From JAICYJ01 sp035695105 (GTDB lineage Bacteria > Actinomycetota > Thermoleophilia > Gaiellales > JAICJC01), in assembly GCA_035695105.1 (NCBI GenBank), contig DASSEV010000004.1, positions 62,001 to 126,000 on the forward strand: DNA of 64,000 nucleotides, given 5' to 3'. The number at the start of each line of letters is the position of its first letter. Positions within the stretch are counted from its first letter, which is position 1. Position numbers and translations under genes: made by a program. Of the stretch, positions 52,183 through 61,277 are shown piece after piece. Below the pieces are notes generated by a model. The model did no database searches. It saw nothing but the letters and a program-made list of their open reading frames with translations, and was not told where the DNA came from.

Positions 52183-53127
52183 TCACAGCCCGCGCAGGAC
52201 GCAGCCGCTGCTGTGGTTGCTCCACTCGCGCTGCAGCCAGTACTTGCCGGTTCCGATCACCTGGTTGTACTGCCCGGTCGACGTCGAGCCGAGCGCCGCG
52301 CCGAACGTCCACGCGCACTTGTCGCCGTTCTCCGCCCCCGCCGAGTCGTACCACGCGGTGCCGAGTGGGTCGGTGTTCGTCTCGTTGTGCTCGTGGCTCG
52401 TCACGTTGATCGTCGCGTCGGCATCCCCGCCGTTCGGGTGCTGGCCGGAGTCACAGCGCGACGGCACGAACGCCGCGTACGGCTGGTTCGCGTAGAGCGT
52501 TGGATTCGCCGACGGCCCGTACGAGCCGTGGTACGCGCAGAAGTAGGAGTACGAGCAGTCGCTCCCGAAGCAGCTGCCCACGTTCTTCGGCGTGAACATG
52601 AAGAAGATCCTCCCGCCGCCGGGCTTCCATCCCTTCACGCCCATCACGCGGGTGACCTCGGCCTGGATCTGGGCGTCGGTCAGGCAGGTGGTCGTGTACC
52701 TGTCCTTGCAGCCGCTCGCAGGGAAGGCATGGGTGTCCATGAACGAGCCGCCGAACGTCGAGGTGTAGGCGGCCTTGCCGGTCGAGTCCGTGTACTGCGA
52801 GTCGCTCCAGTACACGTTCGAAGTCCTGCCGCTCGCGGCGGCGACGTTCGCGAAGAACCCGTTGATCGTCGAGACGTAGGTGGCGCCGACGGAGTAGCCC
52901 GACGGCACCCAGTAGATGGCGTACGTCGTGTTCGTGTGCAGCACCGGCCCGCCGTGGTACAGCAGGTTTCCGGCCGGCTTCGCGGTGGCTGCGGCGACGC
53001 CGCGCGCGTGCACGATGCCGCCGATGTGCGTGTGGTGTAGCGTCTCGGGCGCGGACGCCACCGCGGTTCCCGCTCCGCCGAGCACGCACACGGCTGCGAC
53101 CAGCGCGCCCATGATCGGTCGTCTCAC
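52183..53127 (-). CDS. Secreted protein with HE-motif (EXORDIUM/phosphate-induced-like)
   Basis: 314 residues from GTG53127, after GGAGGGGG. Signal peptide MGALVAAVCVLGGAGTAVAS. The key stretch is NVTSHEHNETNTDPLGTAWY followed by GDKCAW: a metallo-peptidase-like HE pair with an Asn/Thr-Asp-Pro turn, similar to the HE..EAVTNP..NAWY region of plant phosphate-induced protein 1. Six or more Cys. Enzymatic activity is unproven; a zincin-like fold is inferred. Confidence 0.7.
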   Translation of the reverse strand: MRRPIMGALVAAVCVLGGAGTAVASAPETLHHTHIGGIVHARGVAAATAKPAGNLLYHGGPVLHTNTTYAIYWVPSGYSVGATYVSTINGFFANVAAASGRTSNVYWSDSQYTDSTGKAAYTSTFGGSFMDTHAFPASGCKDRYTTTCLTDAQIQAEVTRVMGVKGWKPGGGRIFFMFTPKNVGSCFGSDCSYSYFCAYHGSYGPSANPTLYANQPYAAFVPSRCDSGQHPNGGDADATINVTSHEHNETNTDPLGTAWYDSAGAENGDKCAWTFGAALGSTSTGQYNQVIGTGKYWLQREWSNHSSGCVLRGL

Positions 53128-53218
53128 AGCTTCCCCCTCCTCGGTCCGCGCGCCGGGCGACGCGCACCGGCATGCTGCCGCGCGCGGAGGGCCGAGTCAA
53201 GAGATGCTACGGCAGGCG

Positions 53219-54244
53219 TTACGCAGTCGTGTGGAAGACGGCACGCGCCGCCTGCGACCTGTATGCGCTGAGCGACCGCGGCTTGCTGCCGAGGTCGAAC
53301 TGCGAGCCGTAGTCGTAGTAGACGATCGCCGCCGTCCGCGGGTGCATCCGCGCCCAGTCGAACACCTTGTTCACGAAGGTGGGATCGTCGTAGCCCCACG
53401 GCGCCCACTCGCCGAGGATGAACGGCTTGCCATAGTTGTAGAGCGGCTGCATGCCCTTCCAGTAGGCGTTCCCGCCCTGGGCGTAGAGGTCGTCGGCGAC
53501 GTAGTCGACGTAGGCGTTGCCCGGGTAGTAGTCGTGCGGCTGGTTGCCGGCGACGTTGGGCGACCCCGCACCCTGCGGGTTCCAGACCATCGCGATCTGC
53601 CCGCTCGGAGGGATGCCGTCGGCCGACAGCGGCGCCTGCAGCAGACGCAGCCCGGCCGCGTGCAGCTCCGAGTTGATCACGGCGCGGCTGCCGCCGCGCA
53701 TGATGATGGCGATCCGCCGGAACGCAGCCTTGTACTTGCTCGTCGAGTACGCCGCGCCCTTTCGGGTGCCGTCCGCGTTGAAGGCGCAGTACGACATCCA
53801 GTAGCCGTTCATCTCCTGCATCGGGCGGATCCAGACCGGCCGGCCGGACTCGTTCGCCTGCTTCGAGTAGGAGATGTAGATCGCGTCGGCCTTCCCCGCG
53901 GCCAGCTCGCCCGGCGAGAACTTGTGCCGGTCGGAGACGCGGGTGACGCCAAGCGTGATCATCGCGATCCGGTGGGCGTGCGTGGCCTGGTCGATCTGGG
54001 TCGTGACACCGTGCCACTTGACCCACGAGCCGCCCAGCATGTCGAACAGAAGCCAGACGTCGTGGTGGTGGCGGGTGAGCGTGTCGAACGCCCCCGGCTT
54101 CTTGGCACCGACTCCGAGCCGGATGTGGCCGGTCGGCGGCATCCCGGGCGGCGGGCTGCCCGCGCCGAGCGCCTGCCCGCCGGCGCACGCGACGACCGCG
54201 GCGGTCGAGCCGATGGCGATCAGACGGCGCAGGGGGAGCCTCAT
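53219..54244 (-). CDS. Secreted GH26-like glycoside hydrolase
   Basis: 341 residues with signal peptide (RRLIAIGSTAAVVACAGG). The acid/base Glu sits in WIRPMQEMNGYWMSY, corresponding to the family RPxHExNG loop with Gln in place of His. The nucleophile Glu is in KPFILGEWAPWGY. Aromatic strands such as YVDYVADDLYAQGG complete a TIM barrel. Beta-mannanase or beta-glucanase activity is likely; the H-to-Q change lowers certainty. Confidence 0.78.
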   Translation of the reverse strand: MRLPLRRLIAIGSTAAVVACAGGQALGAGSPPPGMPPTGHIRLGVGAKKPGAFDTLTRHHHDVWLLFDMLGGSWVKWHGVTTQIDQATHAHRIAMITLGVTRVSDRHKFSPGELAAGKADAIYISYSKQANESGRPVWIRPMQEMNGYWMSYCAFNADGTRKGAAYSTSKYKAAFRRIAIIMRGGSRAVINSELHAAGLRLLQAPLSADGIPPSGQIAMVWNPQGAGSPNVAGNQPHDYYPGNAYVDYVADDLYAQGGNAYWKGMQPLYNYGKPFILGEWAPWGYDDPTFVNKVFDWARMHPRTAAIVYYDYGSQFDLGSKPRSLSAYRSQAARAVFHTTA

Positions 54245-54371
54245 CCTGCAAGGTTCATCGGCTCTCGCGCGAGCGGGCAACATGACCCGTTCTGGCGATC
54301 TGGGTCAGCCGGGCGGGGCGGACGCGTCTCGCGCCTCCGCCCCGCCCGTCGTGCCCGTTCCCCCGCTCCCC

Positions 54372-54551
54372 TTACGGAGTTCGTGCGCGGCGCCTGGGCG
54401 CGCCCGGGAACAGCCGCCGCGGCTGCTCCTCCGTCGCCCGCACCACCTCGTCAACCGGTTCCCGCGGATCGGTCGCGTCCCGCGACCGCTCCCGTGCGAT
54501 CCGCGCCACCAGGTCGACGACAGACCCCTCGCGAACCTCTCGCTGTGTCAA
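54372..54551 (-). CDS. Small charged ORF with SD and TTG start
   Basis: 59 residues. GGGAGG lies 6 bases before TTG54551. The peptide is highly charged (REVREGSVVDLVARIARERS, PVDEVVRATEEQPRRLF) and helix-prone, with Arg-rich end. It sits downstream of the 1619-residue gene on the same strand. The SD lies in the loop and 3' arm of a hairpin (CGTCGCCC/GGGCGACG, 54552-54585), which could hide it. No family known; may be a chance frame. Confidence 0.4.
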   Translation of the reverse strand: MTQREVREGSVVDLVARIARERSRDATDPREPVDEVVRATEEQPRRLFPGAPRRRARTP

Positions 54552-54629
54552 CGTCGCCCTCCCATGAATCCCATCGTGGGCGACGGATGTATGGGATCTG
54601 TTGGCGCCTCGTTCGGATTGTGAACAGGC

Positions 54630-57600
54630 CTATGGACCTGGTGGATACATCGGGCAGGTCGACTGGTAGCCGCGCGCGCCGACGTAGCGGTGCCACTCCT
54701 CCTTTGTCAGGTTGCGGCCCGCGATCGCGCATGCGTGAGCCATCCAGGCTGACGCCGTAACCGGCCAGCGGTACGCGGATCCGTCGCTGAATACGGCGAA
54801 CAGCCAGCGTGAGTCAGGCGAGAAGAGCACCCTGCCCCAGGCGCCCTCACCACCCGGGAACGGCGTACCGACCATCTGCTGCGTCGGCGCGTTCCAGAGC
54901 CGCGCGCCCCCGCTGCCTCCGCCCCCGGTTGCGTACCGCATCCCGGAGGGATCGAATGCGAGAGATGCCACGGGGGCCGGCATCGCAAGTGTCGGCCGTC
55001 CCAGCTGAGCACCTGTTGCCGCGCTGTACACGGTCACGATGCCCTGCCACGAGCCGGCCGCGATGGTGCCTCCATGCCCGAACGCCACGGAGATCGTTCC
55101 CGTCGACGGGCTCATCGAGTGCAGCAGCCGGCCGCTGGCAACGTCGTAGATCAGCACCGATGGCCTGTCGTCGAGTACCGGGCTGGAGTCCGTGGCGACA
55201 GCCAACTGGGAGCCGTCCGGCGAGAATTGCACCGCGTTGCCAATCGCGGGGTGCCACGTACGGGTCAGCACCACGTGCCCGTTCTTCCACATCACGAGGT
55301 CCCCCTGCTTGTCCTGGATTCCATTCGAATCGAGCGTTCCGTCAACGGCGGCCAACTCGCGCCCGTCGGGGCTCGCTGCGACGCTGCTGACGGTGAACCG
55401 GAGTCCACGGAGCACCGCCGTGCGGTGGTGCGCACGAACGTCCCAGACCGTCACGGCACCACGTGCGGAGCCGACCACGAGCTGAGCGCCCGACCACGCC
55501 AGGGCCGTCACGACCGACCGACCGACATCGAGCGCCCCGATCCTGCGCAGGGTCGATGTCGAATACAACGCGACGCCATGGGTCCCTGATCGCACTGCGA
55601 GCGTTGCGCCGTCGGGCGAGATAGCCGAGGGCGGGGTGCTCGCGGAGATCGGGGGGAGGCCGTCGGGCGTCGGGTCGCTGACCCGAAACGGGCTCCCGAA
55701 CCGGGCACTTCCCGAAAGGGCCCATCGCAGCACCGTGCCGTCGAGACCCGTCGTGTACAGCGTGCGGCCGTCAGGACTGAAGGCCACGCCCGTCACATGT
55801 CCGCCGTGTCCGGCGAGTCGCTGGAGCACTGCCCCTGTCGCGGGATCCCACACGATCACGAGCCCGTCGTCGCCGGTGCTCACCGCCACGCGCGAGTCCG
55901 GGGAGAAGGCGATGTTGTCCACCGCGCCGCTATGCGCGCCCTGCCCTTGCCGCGAGGCTCCGGTGACCGCGTTGACGAAGTGGACGGTTCCGTCGGTGAG
56001 GCCGTACGCCAGCACGCGCCCGTCCGGGCTGATGGCCGCGGGCACGTCGACCACGTCCGCGAGCGCCGGCGCCGGATAGCGCCGGATCTCTCGCAGCGTG
56101 TTGGGGTTCCAGGTCGAGATCGCTCCGTCGGACGCCACCACGAGGCGGCCACTGGATGTCATGCGCGAAGCGATCACACCCGGCTCCCCGATGCGCACGA
56201 TGGTCGGACGCACCGGCCCGTGACTCGCATCGACGGGCCATCGCTGGATGTAGCCCGGCCCGTACACGGAGCCGTTGGCGCCGGTCTGGATCGGCGCCCA
56301 CGTGAGCACGACGTACTTGCCGTCCGGCGTCACAACCGGCGGGTGGTACTGCTGCGGGTACTGCGAACTGTCCCACGCCGGCCCCCACGCATACCGCCTG
56401 ACGATCCGGCCGGTCGCCGGATCCAGCCGGATCAGCGGACCCGGCCCGGGGGTGCTCTCGAACACCTGGTCGGTATGCGGCATGTAGGCGGGCGGGAGCG
56501 CGCCGTCCTTGTTGATGTGGAGCAATCGCCGCGAAGGCACATCGTAGAGCCGGAGCGTCTGATCGTTGCCCGTGACGGCAATCGTGTGCCCATCAGGCGC
56601 GGCCGCCAGATCGAGCGGTCGTACGGTGAGCGGAAGGCTCAGCGTCGAGATCAGATCCGGGCTGCGAAGCAGCGTCGCGAGCATGGTGCCCTCGGTCTGA
56701 GATGACCGGTCGAACTCCATTGACTGCCGGGCGAGCAGCATCGCGCGGTCGACCCGTGGCTCCGATACCGCCTCGGCGCCCAGCTGGCGGCCAAGCGCGA
56801 CGGTGGCCTGGTGCTGTGCCGAGCTGCGCTGGACGAGCGCGATGATGCCCGCGGCCACCGCGAGCACGGTCACCACCGACACGCCCACGAGCAGCATCCG
56901 CAGCCGGCGGTTCTGACGGCGTTGCCGCTCCGCGTCGCGCTCGGACTCGGTGCGGCTCTCGCGCAGGAAGTCCTGCTCGGTCTCGTTCAGCTCCGCCGCC
57001 CGGCCCGCGGCCCAGTCGAGGGTCGCCGTCAGGCGGGTTCCCCGGTAGAGCTCGCTGGCGTCGCGGCCGGCGCCCTGCCACCTGCGCGCAGCCTGCATCA
57101 GGTGCTCGCGCAGCTCCCGTCCCTGCGCATCCTCACACAGCCACTCGACGAGCCGCGGCCATTCGCGCAGGAGCGCCTCATGCGCCACCTCGACCGTGTC
57201 GTCGGTGACCGTCAGCAGCCGGTCGGCCGTCAGCCGGGTGACGACGACGGTGATGTCGGCGCCCGGCTCCAGACCGAGCTCGTCGCGGTGCACGATGCGC
57301 CGCGTCACCACGCCATCCTCGCCGGCCGTCACCAGCCGCAGGAACAGCGCCCGCGCCACCTCGCGCTGCCGCTCCGACAGCTGCTCGTACGAGCTCTCCG
57401 CCAGCCGAGCGACAGCGCCGCTGACGCCGCCCGCCTGCTCGTAGTCCGCATAGCGGAGCCAGCCCGACGACCGCCGGTCCCAGAGCTCGACGAGCGCCGT
57501 CGAGAGCAGCGGCAGCCCGCCGGGCTGGTCGGCGACCTCCTCCACCAGCCGGTCGACCAGCGCCGCGTCGACGCGAACGCCGCACCGGCGCGCGGGCAGC

Positions 57601-59489
57601 TCGATCGCGCGCCGCAGCTCCTTCGCGCTCATCGCGCCGACCAGCACCTGGTTCGCCGCGACCAGCCGCGCGAGCTCCGGATACACCGCGCAGTGGCCGT
57701 AGAAGTCGGCGCGCATCCCGATCACGACGACGTGGCGCTCCGCGTCGGCGGCGAGCGACGTCAGCGCGTCCACGCACGCAGACCGCTCGGCCTCCGAGAC
57801 CGCCGGCGCGAACAGCTCCTCGAACTGGTCGACGACCAGCACCAGCCGCTCGTCCCCGTCGCGCTCCGCGGCGAGCGCCTCGTCCAGCTCGGCCGCCGGG
57901 TGCTCTCCCGGGCGCATCGAGGCCACGCGCCACCGGTCGCTCCCCGGGAGTAGACCGGCGCGGAGCGACGGCACCAGGCCCGCCGCCAGCACCGAGGACT
58001 TGCCGCTGCCCGACGCACCGATCACGGCCAGCATGCCGGCGCCGACGGTGCGCGCCGCCAGCTCGCCCACCAGCTGCTCGCGTCCGAAGAAGAACCGCGA
58101 GTCGTCGTCCTCGAACGAGGCGAGACCCTTGTACGGGCACGTGCCCGGAGCCAGGTCGCGCGCGTCGGGGGTCGCCGTGTAGAGGCGGGCAAGCTTCAGC
58201 CCGATCACGTTGTTCGCGAAGTCCAGGCCCGCCTGGCGCTCGACCCGCTCCGCCGACAGGTACTCCGCCGCCGCCTCGAGGCGCCGCGCCGCCTCCCGCT
58301 CGGCCCACTCGCTCATCAGCTCGTGCACCCGGTCGGGCACGCCCCCCGACGCGCGCAGCACCGATTCGACCGACACCTCGCCGGCCGCGTCGCCCGCGTA
58401 CAGGTCGACGATCGCCTGCACCTCGGCCGGGCCCAGCGGCGAGAGACGGCGATGGCCGTCGCCGTCGCGGTCGACGCGCGCGACCAGCTGGGAGACGTCC
58501 GCGCTGGCATCGGCGTCGCCGACGACGCAGACGACGAGCACCGGCCGCCGGTCGATCTCCGGGAGCACCTGCTCGATCGCGGGCACGACGCGATCCGCGG
58601 TGACGTCGACGTCGTCCAGCACGACCAGCATGGGCAGCTCGGCCGCGGCGGCGGCGCGCAGCTCCGCCTCGGCGGCCGCCAGCGCCGTGCCGCCCGCGCC
58701 GGCATACCTGACCAGGCCCTCGCCCTGCACCACGGCGGCCAGCTCGGCGGTCAGCCGGGTGCGGCCGATGCCCTCCTCCCCGGAGAGGACGAGCAGACGG
58801 CCATCGCCGCGGCGCGCCTGCCGCCAGCACCCGCGCAGCCAGCACATCTCGTCGTCGCGGCCGATCAGCGGCGTTCCCACCTCCAGCTCGACCGGGAGCG
58901 GCTCCGGCTCGGGGAGCCGCGGCCTCTCGGCGGGCCGCTCCCGCGCCGACCGCACCTCCACGACGTCGAGCGGCGTCTCGAAGCCCTTGAGCTCGAGCGC
59001 GCCGTGGGCCGACGCGCGCACGTCGGGCAGCGGGCCGGCGGCGTCCATCAGCGCGGCCGGGACGAGCACCTGCCCTGCCGCGGCCTGCGAGCAGAGGCGC
59101 GCCGCGGTGTTGATCGCGGCGCCTCGGTAGCCGCCCTCGAGCGGGACGGCGGGGCCGGCATCGACGCCGACGCCGACCAGCAGCGGCAGGTCGGGGTGCT
59201 CGGCCACCTCCTCGGCGCACAGAGCGACCAGGTCGACGGCGGCCCGCACGGCCTGCCGAGGCGCCTCGAACACCGCCAGCGCCTCGTCGCCCCGCAGCTC
59301 GATCACGCGGCCACCGCGTGCGGCGACGGCGTCTCGGGCGAGCGATGCGAAGGCCCCCGCCAGGCGGGCCGCTGCGGCATCGCCGTGGGCGCGGGTGAAC
59401 CGCGTGTAGCCGCGCACGTCGGCGATCAGGAAGGCTCGCTCGACGACGTCCTGCTCGATCGTCTCTGGCCGTGTTTCGGTGTCGCTCAT
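54630..59489 (-). CDS. Multidomain cyclase-NTPase-STAND-WD40 signalling protein
   Basis: 1619 residues. About 15-180: class III cyclase domain with metal Asp residues in FLIADVRGYTRF and ELRGDEALAVF and the NTAAR motif. About 210-430: AAA-like NTPase whose P-loop reads GEEGIGRTRL (Arg for Lys). About 462-800: nSTAND1-type NTPase with intact GASGSGKSS, LVLVVDQFEELF and a winged-helix tail. About 868-890: one transmembrane helix (MLLVGVSVVTVLAVAAGII). About 925-1570: WD40-type propeller repeats (FSPDSRVAVSTGDDGLVIVW). The end AGRNLTKEEWHRYVG...TCP is common in such proteins. The propeller is probably outside or membrane-proximal, relaying to the cyclase. Confidence 0.88.
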   Translation of the reverse strand: MSDTETRPETIEQDVVERAFLIADVRGYTRFTRAHGDAAAARLAGAFASLARDAVAARGGRVIELRGDEALAVFEAPRQAVRAAVDLVALCAEEVAEHPDLPLLVGVGVDAGPAVPLEGGYRGAAINTAARLCSQAAAGQVLVPAALMDAAGPLPDVRASAHGALELKGFETPLDVVEVRSARERPAERPRLPEPEPLPVELEVGTPLIGRDDEMCWLRGCWRQARRGDGRLLVLSGEEGIGRTRLTAELAAVVQGEGLVRYAGAGGTALAAAEAELRAAAAAELPMLVVLDDVDVTADRVVPAIEQVLPEIDRRPVLVVCVVGDADASADVSQLVARVDRDGDGHRRLSPLGPAEVQAIVDLYAGDAAGEVSVESVLRASGGVPDRVHELMSEWAEREAARRLEAAAEYLSAERVERQAGLDFANNVIGLKLARLYTATPDARDLAPGTCPYKGLASFEDDDSRFFFGREQLVGELAARTVGAGMLAVIGASGSGKSSVLAAGLVPSLRAGLLPGSDRWRVASMRPGEHPAAELDEALAAERDGDERLVLVVDQFEELFAPAVSEAERSACVDALTSLAADAERHVVVIGMRADFYGHCAVYPELARLVAANQVLVGAMSAKELRRAIELPARRCGVRVDAALVDRLVEEVADQPGGLPLLSTALVELWDRRSSGWLRYADYEQAGGVSGAVARLAESSYEQLSERQREVARALFLRLVTAGEDGVVTRRIVHRDELGLEPGADITVVVTRLTADRLLTVTDDTVEVAHEALLREWPRLVEWLCEDAQGRELREHLMQAARRWQGAGRDASELYRGTRLTATLDWAAGRAAELNETEQDFLRESRTESERDAERQRRQNRRLRMLLVGVSVVTVLAVAAGIIALVQRSSAQHQATVALGRQLGAEAVSEPRVDRAMLLARQSMEFDRSSQTEGTMLATLLRSPDLISTLSLPLTVRPLDLAAAPDGHTIAVTGNDQTLRLYDVPSRRLLHINKDGALPPAYMPHTDQVFESTPGPGPLIRLDPATGRIVRRYAWGPAWDSSQYPQQYHPPVVTPDGKYVVLTWAPIQTGANGSVYGPGYIQRWPVDASHGPVRPTIVRIGEPGVIASRMTSSGRLVVASDGAISTWNPNTLREIRRYPAPALADVVDVPAAISPDGRVLAYGLTDGTVHFVNAVTGASRQGQGAHSGAVDNIAFSPDSRVAVSTGDDGLVIVWDPATGAVLQRLAGHGGHVTGVAFSPDGRTLYTTGLDGTVLRWALSGSARFGSPFRVSDPTPDGLPPISASTPPSAISPDGATLAVRSGTHGVALYSTSTLRRIGALDVGRSVVTALAWSGAQLVVGSARGAVTVWDVRAHHRTAVLRGLRFTVSSVAASPDGRELAAVDGTLDSNGIQDKQGDLVMWKNGHVVLTRTWHPAIGNAVQFSPDGSQLAVATDSSPVLDDRPSVLIYDVASGRLLHSMSPSTGTISVAFGHGGTIAAGSWQGIVTVYSAATGAQLGRPTLAMPAPVASLAFDPSGMRYATGGGGSGGARLWNAPTQQMVGTPFPGGEGAWGRVLFSPDSRWLFAVFSDGSAYRWPVTASAWMAHACAIAGRNLTKEEWHRYVGARGYQSTCPMYPPGP

Positions 59490-59620
59490 CGTCCGCCGTT
59501 GTCTGAGTAGTAGCTACCGAACAGGACGTTTCGCAAGTGCTTCATCTTGCAGGGTTTCCGGGTCGGGCCCCGCGGGGTAGTCACGACGACGTACGTCACG
59601 GTCTCCGAGGAGGGACACAC

Positions 59621-59704
59621 ATGCTGTACACGCTACTTGTTCTCCTGCTGATCATCGTGCTCGCCATCATCATCTGGCGGGCGGTCGCTGGGCGCGCGGT
59701 CTAG
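59621..59704 (+). CDS. 27-residue hydrophobic membrane peptide
   Basis: Perfect AGGAGG ends 7 bases before ATG59621. The peptide is one helix of about 17 hydrophobic residues (LLVLLLIIVLAIIIW) and a short basic tail (RAVAGRAV), giving N-out/C-in topology by the positive-inside rule. A strong terminator follows 15 bases after the stop, so this is a complete transcription unit. Resembles the tiny hydrophobic proteins of stress or small-membrane-protein families, but identity is unknown. Confidence 0.7.
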   Translation: MLYTLLVLLLIIVLAIIIWRAVAGRAV

Positions 59705-59718
59705 CCGCGCACGAAGGA

Positions 59719-59754
59719 TGCCCTGCCCGTCCCGACGCGGGCAGGGCTTCTTCC
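59719..59754. terminator. Intrinsic terminator shared by convergent genes
   Basis: CCCTGCCCG (59721-59729) and CGGGCAGGG (59738-59746), 8-base loop, followed by CTTCTTCC. It ends the small membrane-peptide transcript and lies directly before the stop of the convergent phosphoesterase gene (59756), so it can serve both. Confidence 0.8.
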
Positions 59755-59755
59755 G

Positions 59756-61150
59756 TTAAGAGACCGGCCGCGCGACGTGGTCGCGCACCCGCCCCGACTC
59801 GTCGATGAAGCGGTAGTCGATCGAGCCGCCGCGCACGTCGATCTCGAGAAATCCGTAGGCGATGAACGAGACGATGGCGTCGGACGTCGCCTTCGTGAAC
59901 TGTGCGCTGCCCGGCCCCTCGCCTCCGGTGCCGACGGTGAACTCGAGCACCCCCGCCCGCACATGGCGCTCGTAGCGGTGGAGGTGCGCAGCGAGGACGG
60001 CGGCGACGTGGCGCCGCCGGAGCAGCGGCATGATCGCGTTGGTCGCCTCGATCGGCCGGTGGACGAGGACGAAGCGCACGGGGCACGCAGGCGAGCAACG
60101 CCCGAGCGTGTGGCGGGCGAAGTCGACCGCCGAGCTGTCTGCCTGCAGGCCGAGCACCACCACCTGCACCGGGCCGTACTGGATCGCGTAGTGCTCGCCG
60201 GGCATGTCGAACGCGCTCTTCACTGCCGACCCGCCGTTCCACGCCAGGTCGTGCTCGCCCAGGGCGACGGCGGGGGCCGCCTCGCCCAGCAGATCGCGGA
60301 GCGGCGTGAAGATCGCGCGGTTCAGGAACGGGGGCGCTGCGACCAGGTACGAGTTGTCGCCGCCCGACAGGAACAGCGAGGGGTCGGCGGCGGCCGCCAG
60401 CCTGCCGACGGCGTACTCGTGCGCGTTGCCCGATCCGTAATCGCCGAATGACACCAGCCGGATGTCCCCGCTGGTGGTCACTGGAGCTGTGCGGAACGCG
60501 CCCGCGGCCGCCGCGCTGCCGCCCACGTCCGCCGTCCACCGGTAGGTGGTGCCAGGCTGCAGGCCCGCGAACCGCCCGCCCTGGGCCGTCAGCGCCGTGC
60601 CGGCCGGGTCGAGGGCTCGCAGCGTGGCTCCGGGCTGACCGTCCTTCAGCTGCCACTTGAAGGAGGCCGAGCTGGTGGTCAGCTGCACCAGGTAGGGGGC
60701 GCGCAGCCAGACGCCGGCGGGCTGCTGGACGAGGTAGCGCGCGCCGTACCAGACGGCTCCGACCAGGGCGAGCAGCAGGATCAGGGTGAGCAGCGTGAGG
60801 GCGGCGAGCACGCGCCGCGGGCCGGCCACGTCAGCGACGCGGCCGCGCCACCCACCGCGGGCGAGCGGCACGATCTGCAGCGCAGCCAGCGCGAGCGCGC
60901 CGAGGCGCGGCCCCCACGGCTGGCCGAGCACGAGGAACGGGAACGGCGCGATGATCGAGAGCCCGGAGCAGACGACGTCGAGCCGGCGGCGCGGGCGGAC
61001 GAGGTCGGCGCTGAGGCTGGCGATGCCGCCGAGCACGCAGACGAGCAGCGTCGGAGCGAGGGCGACGTCGCCCAGGATCGGATCGGAGACCGTGGAGGCA
61101 GCCAGCATGGCCGCCGCATCGACGAGCAGGAGGATGCGAAGCGCGCGCAT
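59756..61150 (-). CDS. Membrane-anchored metallophosphoesterase (purple-acid-phosphatase-like)
   Basis: 464 residues. Residues about 1-150 contain about five transmembrane helices. About 160-225 is a fibronectin-III/PAP N-terminal domain (FKWQLKDGQPGATL, GLQPGTTYRWTADV). The catalytic domain shows VSFGDYGSGN (Asp), SGGDNSY, GEHDLAW in place of GNHE, LVHRP and AAHLHRYERH. The GNH Asn is replaced by Glu, so metal chemistry may differ. Active site should face outside. Confidence 0.8.
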   Translation of the reverse strand: MRALRILLLVDAAAMLAASTVSDPILGDVALAPTLLVCVLGGIASLSADLVRPRRRLDVVCSGLSIIAPFPFLVLGQPWGPRLGALALAALQIVPLARGGWRGRVADVAGPRRVLAALTLLTLILLLALVGAVWYGARYLVQQPAGVWLRAPYLVQLTTSSASFKWQLKDGQPGATLRALDPAGTALTAQGGRFAGLQPGTTYRWTADVGGSAAAAGAFRTAPVTTSGDIRLVSFGDYGSGNAHEYAVGRLAAAADPSLFLSGGDNSYLVAAPPFLNRAIFTPLRDLLGEAAPAVALGEHDLAWNGGSAVKSAFDMPGEHYAIQYGPVQVVVLGLQADSSAVDFARHTLGRCSPACPVRFVLVHRPIEATNAIMPLLRRRHVAAVLAAHLHRYERHVRAGVLEFTVGTGGEGPGSAQFTKATSDAIVSFIAYGFLEIDVRGGSIDYRFIDESGRVRDHVARPVS

Positions 61151-61196
61151 TCGCCGGGCACGCTAGCGGAGGGCTCCTGAGGGGACTCTGAGGCCG

Positions 61197-61231
61197 GGTG
61201 AACCAAGAGTGCCAGGCACTTTTGGTTCACC
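61197..61231. repeat. Palindromic AGTGCCAGGCACTT repeat, copy 3
   Basis: GGTGAACC and GGTTCACC arms around AAGAGTGCCAGGCACTTTT; the most symmetrical copy. It lies between the phosphoesterase start (61150) and the stop of the TlpA-like gene (61278). Confidence 0.9.
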
Positions 61232-61277
61232 GACCGCGTTGTTGCAGACTCGCTACGGCCTGCGACGGGTTCGCGCG

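Noticed and set aside
59520..59600. SigB-type promoter (GTTT...GGGTA) before the 27-residue peptide
   Set aside because: GTTT and GGGTA occur, but at spacings of about 17 bases or more, outside the usual 12-15; not supported.
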